This document shows, piece after piece, positions 45,276 through 55,495 of a stretch of DNA of 64,000 nucleotides. The stretch's first letter is position 1, and every line of letters starts with the position of its first letter. The notes beneath the pieces were generated by a model. It was not told the DNA's origin. It did no database searches and saw only the letters and a program-made list of their open reading frames with translations. A program made the position numbers and the translations under genes. This stretch comes from Armigeres subalbatus (taxonomy: Eukaryota; Arthropoda; Insecta; Diptera; Culicidae). The stretch spans positions 415,660,283 through 415,724,282 of the forward strand of contig NC_085140.1 in NCBI RefSeq assembly GCF_024139115.2, written 5' to 3'.

Positions 45276-46094
45276 ATGACACGCAAGCGACGAGCAAAGG
45301 CTGAAACCAATTATGCAGCAATAAATTGGCAGCCGCAGACATATGATGCGGACGAATCGGACTTGGAAGAATCTACTGAGATTCCCGGTCCGTTACTATC
45401 GACGCATCCTAACTACCCGCTAGAGGAGTTAGAGCTGGACCTCGAAGAAACTTTGCACACCATTCGGGAGCAGAGGACTTCGGGGATAATGATGCCAGCA
45501 GATGTCGTAAAAATTAAACGAATCATTAATTTATTTATGCGTGACATGGACATCGTCACAAGCGATGCCAATTCTCGCTATTTACCCCCTAGCGCGACAT
45601 GCGAATTCAGGGAACCGGAGTCGGAACCAGAAGAAAACTATGAGTTGATAATTCCTAGTTCCGATTCCGATGAAAATGAAATGTCCTTCAGCGAGTCCGA
45701 ATCCAATTCGGAAGACCAACTTCAGGTCGATAAGGGAACGAAAAGAAGCCCAGTGTCACGCTATTCTTCCGGTTATTTTTCTCCCGATTTTACCAGTAAG
45801 TCGATGCTTCCTTCATCCGATTTTCCCCGAGACTTACCTGGTAGTGCTTTCCATTCTTCAAATTCCCAATCTTCGAACCCCGAATCCCTACGAAAGCAAA
45901 CCCGGACATTTAAGATCCGACGGAAAAAGGCCAACAACAATTTTCGAGCGGAACCCACGGCCAAAGAACTGTGCACGAAAATAACTTCGATTTTGGAACC
46001 TACATTTTCATTAAAAAATCCCCGTTCCGGACGCACACCTGGAACCCACCAAAAGGTATTTTCCTTCAATAAAAAGAAAAACAAATCCAACTAA
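45276..46094 (+). CDS. 272-aa protein of unknown family in the LTR element
   Basis: The ATG at 45276 lies in the favourable context AACAATGACA, and the frame is open for 272 codons to TAA. The N-terminus is basic (MTRKRRAKAE). Residues about 25-60 are acidic with ESTEIPGP and LEELELDLEE. A helical stretch at about 65-95 (VVKIKRIINLFMRDMD) is followed by a Ser/Glu-rich acidic segment (SDSDENEMSFSESESNSE). The C-terminal third is Ser-rich then strongly basic (RTFKIRRKKANNN, NKKKNKSN). There are no zinc knuckles, protease or polymerase motifs. The composition resembles a nucleic-acid-binding or chromatin-type protein, or a very diverged Gag; this is only inference. The length without stops and the structured composition argue it is translated. 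Confidence 0.65.
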   Translation: MTRKRRAKAETNYAAINWQPQTYDADESDLEESTEIPGPLLSTHPNYPLEELELDLEETLHTIREQRTSGIMMPADVVKIKRIINLFMRDMDIVTSDANSRYLPPSATCEFREPESEPEENYELIIPSSDSDENEMSFSESESNSEDQLQVDKGTKRSPVSRYSSGYFSPDFTSKSMLPSSDFPRDLPGSAFHSSNSQSSNPESLRKQTRTFKIRRKKANNNFRAEPTAKELCTKITSILEPTFSLKNPRSGRTPGTHQKVFSFNKKKNKSN

Positions 46095-46819
46095 AAATTT
46101 GACAATTTTATTTCTCATTATTTTCCAGTTCCTTACCTATGGCAGATTGCCCAGTTCCGGTGCTGTGTGGGATTATTATTTGCCCCCAGTCACTTGGTGC
46201 AATCACCGCCGAAAGGATAAACATCTGGAAAGAAAAAGAGAAACCAATTTTAATCATTTTATAACACTCAAGGACAATGGAATTGTTAGTCGGTTGTGTT
46301 AGTTGTAAAGAGAATCAATTAGCTGTTAGTCTAGTCCTAAAGTAGTTTGACCGACGGATGAAAGACTCCGATCAGTCGTTATAAATGGCTAGCATGCAAT
46401 TAAAAGATCCCACTTACCTGATTTATTACGGGGATCCATACCAGCACTGGTAGGATCGGAGAAGGAGGCGAGGGGTGAATTAAATTGCCCTCATCTTTCT
46501 CCACCTATGGAGTTGTTGGAAGGGGATCGCCCAACTTGGATGATTGGCCAAATCTAATAAAAATATTCCAATCATTACTATATGATGGATTTTATTGTGT
46601 ACACTTTACTTACCTGATTTCATCTTGCAGAGTCAAGATGACTATCACGGTGTCCCGGGACCGTTATGGGTTTGCTATTGGCCAATCTTTCATCGGAAAG
46701 ATTGTTGCCAAATAGCACAACAACCCTGGTTGAATGAAGTCATTCACCTAAAAGAAAACACAAATACATACGAAGATTAGTCTTCGATATGTTTATATAA
46801 ATCGTACGTACTACTTACC
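46091..46819 (-). other. Chain of minus-strand splice-like sites in the LTR element
   Basis: On the minus strand, donors TTCG|GTAAGT (46818), ATCAG|GTAAGT (46613), ATCAG|GTAAGT (46417) and ATAG|GTAAGG (46136) alternate with pyrimidine-rich acceptors at 46748, 46554, 46225 and 46091. Implied introns are 71, 60, about 193 and 46 nt. Implied exons are 46614-46747, 46418-46553 and 46137-46224. All three frames of the first two exons contain stops, so they are non-coding or decayed. The 46137-46224 exon begins with ATG and stays open (MFILSAVIAPSDWGQ). It may be an antisense spliced transcript or captured gene. Confidence 0.4.
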
Positions 46820-46899
46820 GAAAAGAATATCACTGAAAAGGCTAATTTTATTACTTTTCACTTCACTATATGTTTTCCACTGCACAGCATACCGTAAAC

Positions 46900-47475
46900 A
46901 TAAATAAACAATGGATATGCTGTGTCAGATTGCATTGACAGATTTATGACGTTTCGGCGAATTGTCACTCACTGACAGTTTGCCCGCCGGCGAATCAATC
47001 CCGCCAGGGGGTTCGGCCGTGCACATCGAATGTGATCGAATGTGGTGTATATATTGTAAATAGGGTTGTAAAATTGTTTTTTGATGCGCAACATGTAAAT
47101 ATTGTAAATAATGTTGTCCACCCATAATACGGGATATTTAAATGATTTTAATTTGTTTTATGTATACTTTGCATGTTTTAATTTATTTCATTTTTGTATT
47201 TTAATTTGTATATATTGGTGCACGTACGTTATTGTTATTTTATCATATTTATTATTTATATTTTTAATTTGTTGTAAAGCTGTATTATGATATCGCGCGA
47301 TATAAGTAGAGTAGTTTAGAATTTCAAATTGTTGTTTTGTAAATATTGTAATAGTTTTTAATTGTTTTACATCCACGAACCGATGACGGCCGAAGATGAC
47401 TTGAGAGAGTGAATTGAAAAAAAAATGCAAAATCTCTTCGTGCTTTCGCATTTTTTTCATCGGGGTGGTGGATAG
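46900..47475. other. AT-rich 3' part of LTR element with polypurine tract
   Basis: At about 46935-47000 are TGACAG words and CpG-containing DNA, which on the minus strand would lie just upstream of the first splice-like donor and could be a promoter. From 47040 to 47390 the DNA is very AT-rich, with TTGTAAATATTGTAA words. CGGGGTGGTGGATAG at 47461-47475 abuts the 3' LTR. Confidence 0.45.
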
Positions 47476-48458
47476 TGTAACCGTTTGGTTACAAATTGTA
47501 GATTTTTGTTTTGCAATTATGTTGTTTTGTCGGAGCCTTCACGTTTCTCGTGTAATACCAGCAGAACTACCACAGAAGCGTTAGGGTTTGGTACCGCTGT
47601 AAAGACATGAGGATGCTATCAAATATCCAACATGGCATCATGATTCTGCAAATGTCATGTTGGATGAAAAATGCAATAAAAATTAGCGGGAAAATATGGA
47701 GGGAATTTGGTATAAAAGAGTAGCCATTGCCCAAACTCGGCCTCTTTGTAAATCAGGCGTCCGTGTGCTAAGACGTGTTTTGTGAAGTCAAGTTGTAACA
47801 AGTGAACCAGACCCACCCACCCCTGGAGATTTGGGGAAGATGTGTCCAGGACCTCTACTTCCTATTATTTTGTTCCGTCTAGCACACGGTTCGGTCCGCT
47901 AAGCCAACAGGCTTTCGGGCCTAAACAGTTAAGGATTGCGTCGTCCATAGTTGGACGAATCCTCAGGAATTTCCTTAAACGTCAAGGAGGATTTCCCTCT
48001 CGGCTGTCCAAGGTGGTGAAGCCACGGCCGGCCGATTGTGTCAAAGAGGGAAGACGCCTGCAACGTACTAACCAGCAACGCCCTGCTGGCCCCGTCGGAC
48101 AAAAAATTGTCCACATCACCGCTCGCCTCGCTAGTCGGCGAGATTTCTAGCCGCACAGTTGGACTGGAGTCGCTGTGGCGGCTATTTCGGCCCATCATCA
48201 ACAGCAGCAGCGGTATGTACCGGTACAACAACTAAATTAGGTCACACATAACAAATTAACACACAATTTGATAACACAGAACAACACGCACACGCCACAA
48301 TTAGGAATCAATAAATTATACAAGAAAAGTGAAAGTTCCTGTGTTGTTAGTTTTGTTTACCGCGAAAAACCCTTGATTACCCAGTAGTTAGCCGACCCTG
48401 GGATTGCCGGAGAGTCTCTTGTGTCCTGGTCTGGCCTGGCTATTGCTAGTTGTCGATT
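47476..48458 (+). repeat. 3' LTR (983 bp)
   Basis: It matches 43831-44814 as described there. TATAAAAG is at 47711-47718 and AATAAA at 48310-48315. It ends GTTGTCGATT, followed by unrelated AGAAAAAGGGGG. Confidence 0.9.
48310..48315 (+). terminator. Polyadenylation signal in 3' LTR
   Basis: AATAAA about 600 bp downstream of the LTR TATA box. It would polyadenylate transcripts begun in the 5' LTR. The matching signal in the 5' LTR is at 44665-44670. Confidence 0.55.
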
Positions 48459-48799
48459 AGAAAAAGGGGGAGTTTCATAGTAACAACTACAAATCCCAAA
48501 CGTTTATCGATGGTGGTGGGTGGGGAAGTGCTGGCGAACCACTGTCCGTCTGGTCTGCATAGTTCACTCGTTGACTATCCATCCGCAAGGCACCAGCGAT
48601 GGGTAGGCTTCTACATACAGCACCCGCGATGACTGCTTGCCGCATCAGCAACTGCAGCGATTGATGCAGCGTATTGTAGCGAATGTATTACATTTAGATG
48701 CGTAATGTCGTGATGAACAAATCTTGACACATAATTAAAGATGCGCAAAATTAATATTTTGTTGACAAAATCGTTACAAAGTTTGACGAATTTTTAGAA

Positions 48800-50040
48800 T
48801 ATCTTCGGAATTTCCCTTAGGTACTCGTTTTAAACTTCCTCCAGGCATTCCGTCAGGAAAAATTTAGAAAATTCTGTAAGGAAAAAAATATTGGGATTTT
48901 CGTCAGAAATTCCTTCCGAAATTTCTTTGAAAACTCCTTTGGATATTGATCAACGCTTTCTTTTAAAAATTTGTACGAAAATTCTTTCGAAAATTCATTC
49001 AGAAATTCCGCTATGGAAAATGTTTTATGAATTCTTTCCAAAACAGGCTCAGGAATTCCAACAGGATCCATAACCTCAGCGATTATTTCAGAAATTCTTC
49101 AAATTTATTCCTGCTGTAATTCCTTAAGCAGTTCCTTCAAAAAATCTAGTTTTGGTTAGGAATTTCAGAAATTACTTTTGGAGTTCCTCGAGAATTCCTC
49201 TGGAAAATTCTTCAGCAACTCTTTCAGTAATTCCTTTCGAATTTCCATAAAGAATTCTTTCGAGCATCTCTTCAGAATTTCATCCAGAAAATCTTTAAGG
49301 AATCATTCGGATTTAAGAATTCCTTCGGAAACTTCATTTGGAAAATTCCTCGAGGAATTTTGTTAAGGTATTTTTTTGGATGTTGTGTTAGAAACTCCTC
49401 TGGGAATTTCTGTAGGATTTCCACCGGAAAGTATGTCGTTCTGTAATAAATTTTCGAAATAATTCTTCCGAAAAAAAAATCCGGAATGACTTCTGCAGGA
49501 ACTTCAGAAAGAGTTTTCTATGCAGCTTTGTATGATTTATTCATGATGTTTTCAATAGATTTTCTAGCAGGACTTCCGATTGAATTTCTGGAGTAGTTTA
49601 CAAAGTCATTTCCGAAGAAAAAAAATGTCCAAGAGAATTGCTGGCGCGATTTTTCAAATTATTCCTGGAGGAATTCCAAAAAAAATTCTGAATAAATTTT
49701 TGAACAAATTCTTGAAAAGAGTTTCCGAAGGAGAACCTTAAGATTTCCAAAAAATGTTTGTGGAATTCACAAATGAATTCTTGTAGCAGTTATCAAGGAT
49801 CTATTTCGGAATACTCGAAAAAATATTTAACTAAAATTCAGGAACTCGTTTAATAATTTCTTGAAGGAATTCCTTAGAAAGGTTTGCAGAAAATTTTTCT
49901 TAAGTTTTACCAAAAAATTTCTTCGAATGTTTCTTCAAGACTTTTTCCGGAGGATTTTTCCATGATATATCAAAATTGACGGAATATCAATTTTATTTTT
50001 CGGTAAAATGTTGGCGTATATTTCGAAATTTCTGAAAAAA
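48800..50040. repeat. Long degenerate AATTCCTCC-type satellite
   Basis: About 1.2 kb of poorly spaced GGAATTCC-, GAAATTTCTTC- and TTCGGAA-like words in both orientations (e.g. TTCCTCGAGAATTCCTCTGG, CAGAATTTCATCCAG, GGAGGAATTCCAAAAA). No unit copy is close to consensus. It looks like an old, inactive relative of the Shaw-intron array. Confidence 0.6.
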
Positions 50041-50538
50041 AAATATTCAATTTGGTAGGTCACATACTCCAGTATAATTCCGCCAGTGATACTTTATTGT
50101 TGTTTCGAATGAGAATATAGTATTGAATGCGCAATAAACATTATTAAATCAATCGAGGGACTCCTGACTCGTTATTGATTGTTGGATCAACACTATTTTT
50201 AGTCAATTCAATCAATCATATTTTTGACTCAATACATTATATTACTAGCTTTTTGTCAATAATTATTGTTGTTGAGATTTCTGTACGTCTATTCCTGAAT
50301 ACAAAACCTTATTCAAGGAATGAGTATTGCATGCATAAATCGATTAATTACTGTGCCTTCGATTGTGAGTACGCGATTTATCGTATTTATGTTATGTTAT
50401 ATTAATGTTTAAAAAGTTCAGACGGTCACATCTCTTATAATTGTTAATTCTGACCCAGCGATACCTACCCATTAACAAATGATACTTCCTGTGATTTTTG
50501 TGGAGTCGCAGAGGTAAACACGGTTTCTAAATAGCGAA

Positions 50539-50636
50539 CCCCAGCACACATGTTGCACACATGTAACACATATGCAACCGAATTAAGTCACATTCGAGTT
50601 ACTGTAACCAAATCGGTTTGGATTGTGCTGCTAGGT
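50539..50636. mobile_element. MITE of the CCCTAGTAGCACA family, copy 3 (inverted)
   Basis: The reverse complement reads CCTAGCAGCACAATCC, CGATTTGGTTACAGTAACTC, GAATGTGACTTAATTCGG and GCATATGTGTTACA. This parallels copies 1 and 2 block by block. It lies immediately left of the hairpin element at 50652. Confidence 0.7.
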
Positions 50637-50651
50637 GAATATCACATACTT

Positions 50652-50908
50652 CAAGCTCTATCTGGAATAAGGGCGAATGTCGCAAGAGAGGATTCTCTTC
50701 GCCGACTTCCCCTCTTTTTAATAAAAGTGACAAGCAGTGGATTTCTTTGAAGTTTATCACCTCAGCACGATAGAAAACAATGCGAACTTGCATTCTGAGG
50801 TGATAAACTGCAAAGAAATCCTCTGCTTGTCACTTTTATATAAAAGAGGGGAAGTCGACGAAGAGAATTCTCTCTTGCGACATTCGCCCTTTTACCAGAT
50901 AGAGCTTG
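50652..50908. mobile_element. Foldback MITE with 114-bp arms and ACTT duplication
   Basis: The arms at 50652-50765 and 50795-50908 are inverted copies with only a few mismatches, separated by a 29-bp loop. The ends are CAAGCTCTATCTGG and its complement. ACTT flanks both sides (50648-50651 and 50909-50912). A transcript would form a nearly perfect hairpin of about 110 bp. No ORF. Confidence 0.85.
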
Positions 50909-50959
50909 ACTTATGTCTTTTCTATTTTTGTAACTGACTTCAAGGACGTGGCCGGCGCC

Positions 50960-52734
50960 GTTATTGATCATTGTATTTGTTGGGCTACTGAAGCTTGCAC
51001 TGTGAGAATATAAAATGATTCCTTAGTCTGTCATCTATAATGAATGAGATCGTGGGAAGTTATTAAGCGAGCTTCGTTGTCGACCAGCGAGACATTACTT
51101 TGTTGGGAATGTGATATCTAAAAATAATAAATGGTGTTTCCTCCAACAGTTACCCAGTTTTCGAGACACAATGTATGCGATAAGTGTTTGAAGTATCGGT
51201 TCAAGCTCTCTTCAAATTTCTACCAAACATTTTTATTTTCAAATTTTAAAATTTAAAACGCAGTATCAATCATTTTCAAAACTTCAACAATTTGTACGTG
51301 AGCTCTTTCCAAGTTGTAATGTGCGAAGTCACACTCTTTGAAAGCTAGCAGATGTTTTCGAATTCAAAATTTGAGCCTTTGCCTCTCCGTAATATTTTCA
51401 TATTTGAACTAAATGTAGCTGCCGCAGAGTTTCCTTCGTCGCACGTTTACGTCTACAGTCATAAAATAGGAAATTATGGCCCTCATAAAAACAATGCAAA
51501 TGACACGAGCCTGAAATCAGCGTGTCAGCCAGCGCAGAGGACGACTACGAAAAAATCCCTCAACACAGTGCACACATTTACATGAGTAATGCTCTTAAGA
51601 GATCCCATAGTAGCTCTCACCAAGCTTCCCTTCGCCGTCCTCTTGATTGCTGATTCAGATGCCACGAGAAAGGCGTGCGTAATTTCTTGCAGGGGTAATG
51701 AAATAAAGTTTGTTAATTATGATTCAACAAACGATCAGCTGGCGTGGTATCCAACGTTTAGTTCCATCCTTCATAAGAATATTTCGGATCCTATGTTTCA
51801 GACATACATTCGCTCGTGCTATGTAGGTATGGTAAATTTATAAAAAACAGATGAAAGACAACATTAGTGGCGAAGTCAAACAATTTGGCACAGTACTTGA
51901 TAACAGCAAAATAAAATTATCCTCTTAGTACGTCTATATTGCTAAATCAATATGATATGTGCACCAACCCCACGGCGAGATATTTCCTTGAATCTATTCC
52001 ATGCGGTTCAACACAAAATAAGCCAAGGACCTAACACCCATAATATCGATTTCTGCCATGGCCGGGAGCAAACAAAGAAGCGGCATAAAGGATCAGTAAT
52101 AAAAACCCAAATTTCTGGTGGGTCCTGTTTATCTTGGCGTCACACGTTGCATGCATTTGTCCTTCCTTTGTTTCCCCGTAGCACCCGGTTTGGAGTGTGG
52201 ACAGTGTGCTTCCGGAGGTGGGGAGCCCCAGAGAGTAATAAAATTTGAATTTGCCCAACTCTGCAATTTTCCCCTCGTCTGCACCGTCGTCATCCAAAAA
52301 GCTGGGTACTTTAAATGCTCAGTTTGTTGGCACTTGAACTTGGAACAAGACCCCACCGGCGCTCTCCCCTTCGCCACCTGTTTTGGCGTCATGCCGGTCA
52401 GTAATACAAAAATGGGTTACCAGCCGGAAATAACTTACTGGAGTGAAAATAGATTTGCTTCACGGGTTGGCAGCTTGGTCCAGCGGGTTATTTGCAAACT
52501 TGGAAAAGGTTTCGCCTTCGGGTGATTCGAGATAAGACAAGGACCGGGGAACTGAGTAAAAGATTATGCAAAAAGAAAAACGATGGATGTACTTCCCTAA
52601 AAACGCGGCAGGTTCATATTTGGCGGATGGCGGAGATCTCATTAATGGAGCGTAGCATTTAATTTGGTGGATCAAATCTGTTGGGGACGGGTCAGGAAAG
52701 GATACAAACGGGTTGAGATACGGAAAACACAGGT
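50960..52734. other. No gene called
   Basis: Several 60-135-codon ORFs lie here on both strands. None shows a domain I recognise, and overlapping opposite-strand ORFs (e.g. 52031-52525) indicate chance. Confidence 0.4.
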
Positions 52735-53061
52735 ATGGTTAAAATCCTAGCCAAAAATCAGCCATCTTTGTATAGTCATGCAGCGAATGATTGGCGTAAG
52801 AGCAAAATAGTGCAAAACTACATTAGATACCAGTCCAAAATAACCTCCTTGTACGAACAGGAGGAAAAACAAGATGGTTTCAAGATTGTGAAATTGTTTT
52901 TTCTAAACGCTACAACTGAAGGATTCCTTTCTTCTTCGAAATTATGGTTAGCGTTGTCTAGATTTTTAGCCGCGCATTCAATCGCTTGGCTAAGAATGAC
53001 CCCTACATTCGAAAAAAGGTTGCAGGAAATTTTTGTTGAATATTTTTCAAAAGAATGTTAG
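52735..53061 (+). CDS. Hypothetical 108-aa ORF (doubtful)
   Basis: An ATG-to-TAG frame with balanced composition, no low complexity and a plausible amphipathic pattern (NDWRKSKIVQNYIRY, RFLAAHSIAWLR, EKRLQEIFVEYF). I do not recognise the family. It could be a remnant of a mobile or viral gene or chance. There is no supporting promoter or splice context. Confidence 0.2.
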   Translation: MVKILAKNQPSLYSHAANDWRKSKIVQNYIRYQSKITSLYEQEEKQDGFKIVKLFFLNATTEGFLSSSKLWLALSRFLAAHSIAWLRMTPTFEKRLQEIFVEYFSKEC

Positions 53062-55362
53062 TTTTATATCAACAAGCAAAGGTAAAAAAGCTTTGATTTC
53101 ATGTAAATAATCATTTTGCCGCAGCTTACGAAAATGTCTTTGCAAATAGATCTGCATTTGTTCATGGGTAAAATTGAATGCACTGACTGAAAGCACCAGC
53201 TTATATTATTTTATTCGGCACCACTATGAGAGGATTGCATCGTGTGGTGCTAAATGTATGTCCCACTGCAGTTGCTAAATTATGTGAATTTCGGTAGAAT
53301 TTTGTATTATACCATCAAATAAATTAAATACTCCAACAACCGATAAGCTTTAACAACAATTTACCAACGCATCATTAAAGCGGGCTCCGGACCACACATG
53401 GCATAGCTGTAATACCTCTGTCACTGAACAATCCACATTGCTGAACTATCCCAACGTTCGCTGTTTAATCCGACACAACAATCAAATGAGCTGTATTGAA
53501 TGGAATTGGCCTGATGTTATTTGCCCGAGTGCAAACACCGTGACGACATTTCACTTGTGAACTGAGCGACAGGAAGTGTTTGCTGGAAAACAACGTTTAC
53601 GAGACGGACGTTGTTCCCTTCCAAGACATTCGCCGTGTTTATCGTCGCAGGAATTCGAGAAAATTCGTTTGGTGGATTCGATGTACATTTTGGTGCTGAT
53701 GGTGGCACTGTAACGACGCGGGAACGGTAAACACAATTTACGATGGAGTGCTTTTCCTGCGCTGATCGGAGCAGCATGGTTGGCATTTGCCTCAGGTTGT
53801 TGTTCGGCTTGTGCTTAGCATTTACGCCCTCACTCAGACAGAGTCTGTTCCAATGGCACTTGTGTATCATCATAAGACGGCGATTGACTATTACGGACCG
53901 GAGGATGTTTTTTTATTCTAGAAGGTTTTTGAACCTGAACGCCTCCTCCCTGAACAACAGATGAATCCTCTTGTATTTGGTTTCTATTGAGGTTAACGAG
54001 GACATTTGGAGTATTTGTATTTGCATTACGATGGGCACGAGGACTTGTTTACCTGGTCACAGCACCTTTTTATATGCTTGACGCTTGATTTGTGTCAAAT
54101 AAAGGATAGTTGTGATGCGTTGAGTTACTCATTGTTCAATCAAAAGCTTATTGTTTCAACCGTACCCTGTTAACGACAGATATAGTCGCACATGCATCAA
54201 TGTTAGACTCTGTCTAATTAAATTTTACATTACAATTTACTGTTTATTGATTTATTCTACCAAATTTATTCAATTTTATTCAATATGCAAAATAACTTTT
54301 TTTAATTTATTTAATCATCGTAGAATCGAAAACAAATTAAAACTATATTTTTCAATGGCGATGTGATTCTATATACAGTTAACGGAAGTGACAATGGGCC
54401 AAATATGGGTGAGAATGGGCCCTTATTACAATAACTTAATGGAGTTTATGTATTTGAGGACCAAAAACTGAAACAATTGACTTTTTTTAAACGAACTAGT
54501 TACTCTACCTACAGATAATTCAAAAGTTCTACGGCTAAATCATCATCCCGGTTGACGGTATGTTTAAATAATAAACCCTTTTCACAAATTGATAATTTTA
54601 CCATGAGTAATCAAACTCTCAATCACTATGAAACATCATTTTGAAACATATCGGTACAACCAGAAATAAAAAAAAACCCAAACTGTTTCAAGCTCATTTG
54701 CAAAATTGAAAAGACAACCGCAAAATGAAACTGTATTCTCTTTTCTCGATCCGCTTTCAATATCTACAAAACCAACAATTTCTTAAAAAGAGCTTCCCTG
54801 CTGGATTTTCTCAGGATTATGAAAGAACAGAGTATAGCTGCATAATCAATCTACTTTGAGGTGTGCTCCACAAGCGTCCACCTTCGTCCGCTGCATATCC
54901 TTCCAATACATAATTTATACATTTCCATAATGGAATTAAAAAGTGCCAACGCCGAATCCCAGATTCGTGAAATAAAAACCGACCTTCCGCTATGCAAACA
55001 AACATTACCACTCACGGTCTCTTCCCGAGCAGACAACACTGGAGCTGTGCTTTCTCTGGATGGGTTCAGCAATAACAACAGGAAAAAAAAGTGTTGGTAA
55101 TGGAAAAACGGAACACAATGTCGACACGGTTGCCAAAGCAGAACCAGACTTTGTGTAGTGTTAACCAGATATCTTTTTGAATGAGTAGGGGATGATGGAG
55201 CATGAAATTCCAATGGACGTGCTATTTAAGGCTTTAGGTTTTGTGGGAGTAATTTAATGACATGATACTCGATCGGATGAAAGGCAGTTTTCTGCACTTT
55301 CACGAGTAATCGAACAATCCTGTCTCTAGGTTTGTTAAGTTTCGTTTTTGTATTTTATAAGT
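53062..55362. other. No gene seen
   Basis: AT-rich DNA with short ORFs. Near 54385-54420 are GACAATGGGCC and GAGAATGGGCCC words. They recall the TGACAATGGGTCA arm near 6590. Confidence 0.4.
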
Positions 55363-55440
55363 TGCTACTGGTTATATACAATCAAATTCAGTCATATATA
55401 ACTTACTACAAAAAAAATCGGTCTGAGTTACGCTGCTAGG
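55363..55440. mobile_element. Possible copy 4 of the CCCTAGTAGCACA MITE
   Basis: The reverse complement reads CCCTAGCAGCGTAACTCAG, ACCGATTTTTTTTGTAGTAA, GACTGAATTTGATTG and GTAGCAACTT. This is the same layout as copy 3, with more divergence. Confidence 0.5.
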
Positions 55441-55495
55441 GAACTGTGTTGATTAATCAACAGCGGGAAAGGGTCATTTGGCCTAAACTCATTCA

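Larger units (their letters stand above)
43831..48458 (+). mobile_element. Non-autonomous LTR element carrying a 272-aa ORF
   Basis: It is 4,628 bp long: LTR, 2,661 bp internal, LTR. The internal part has a leader of about 460 bp with a TTGGCTCCCAGCCAA hairpin (its TGGCTCCCAGCC could be part of a primer-binding site). One intact ORF (45276-46094) follows, then about 1 kb with splice-like signals on the opposite strand, and an AT-rich tail. The purine-rich CGGGGTGGTGGATAG directly precedes the 3' LTR and is a good polypurine tract. No protease, RT, RNase H, integrase or CCHC knuckle was seen, so it must be mobilised in trans. No clear target duplication was found (left GTAGT, right AGAAA). The near-identical LTRs imply a recent insertion. 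Confidence 0.85.

Noticed and set aside
45773..46090. 105-codon minus-strand ORF opposite the 272-aa ORF
   Set aside because: It is a shadow of the longer ATG-initiated + strand ORF. It starts with TTG right after a TAG that may be a splice acceptor, and joining the upstream splice-like exon puts it out of frame.
46411..46625. ACTTACCTG words as U1 snRNA 5' ends
   Set aside because: Only the 9-bp word matches. The following sequence does not resemble U1. They are better explained as reverse complements of splice donors.
43826..48463. Target-site duplication of the LTR element
   Set aside because: The bases outside the LTRs (GTAGT on the left, AGAAA on the right) do not match, so I do not claim one. 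The LTR boundaries are set only by where the two copies stop matching.
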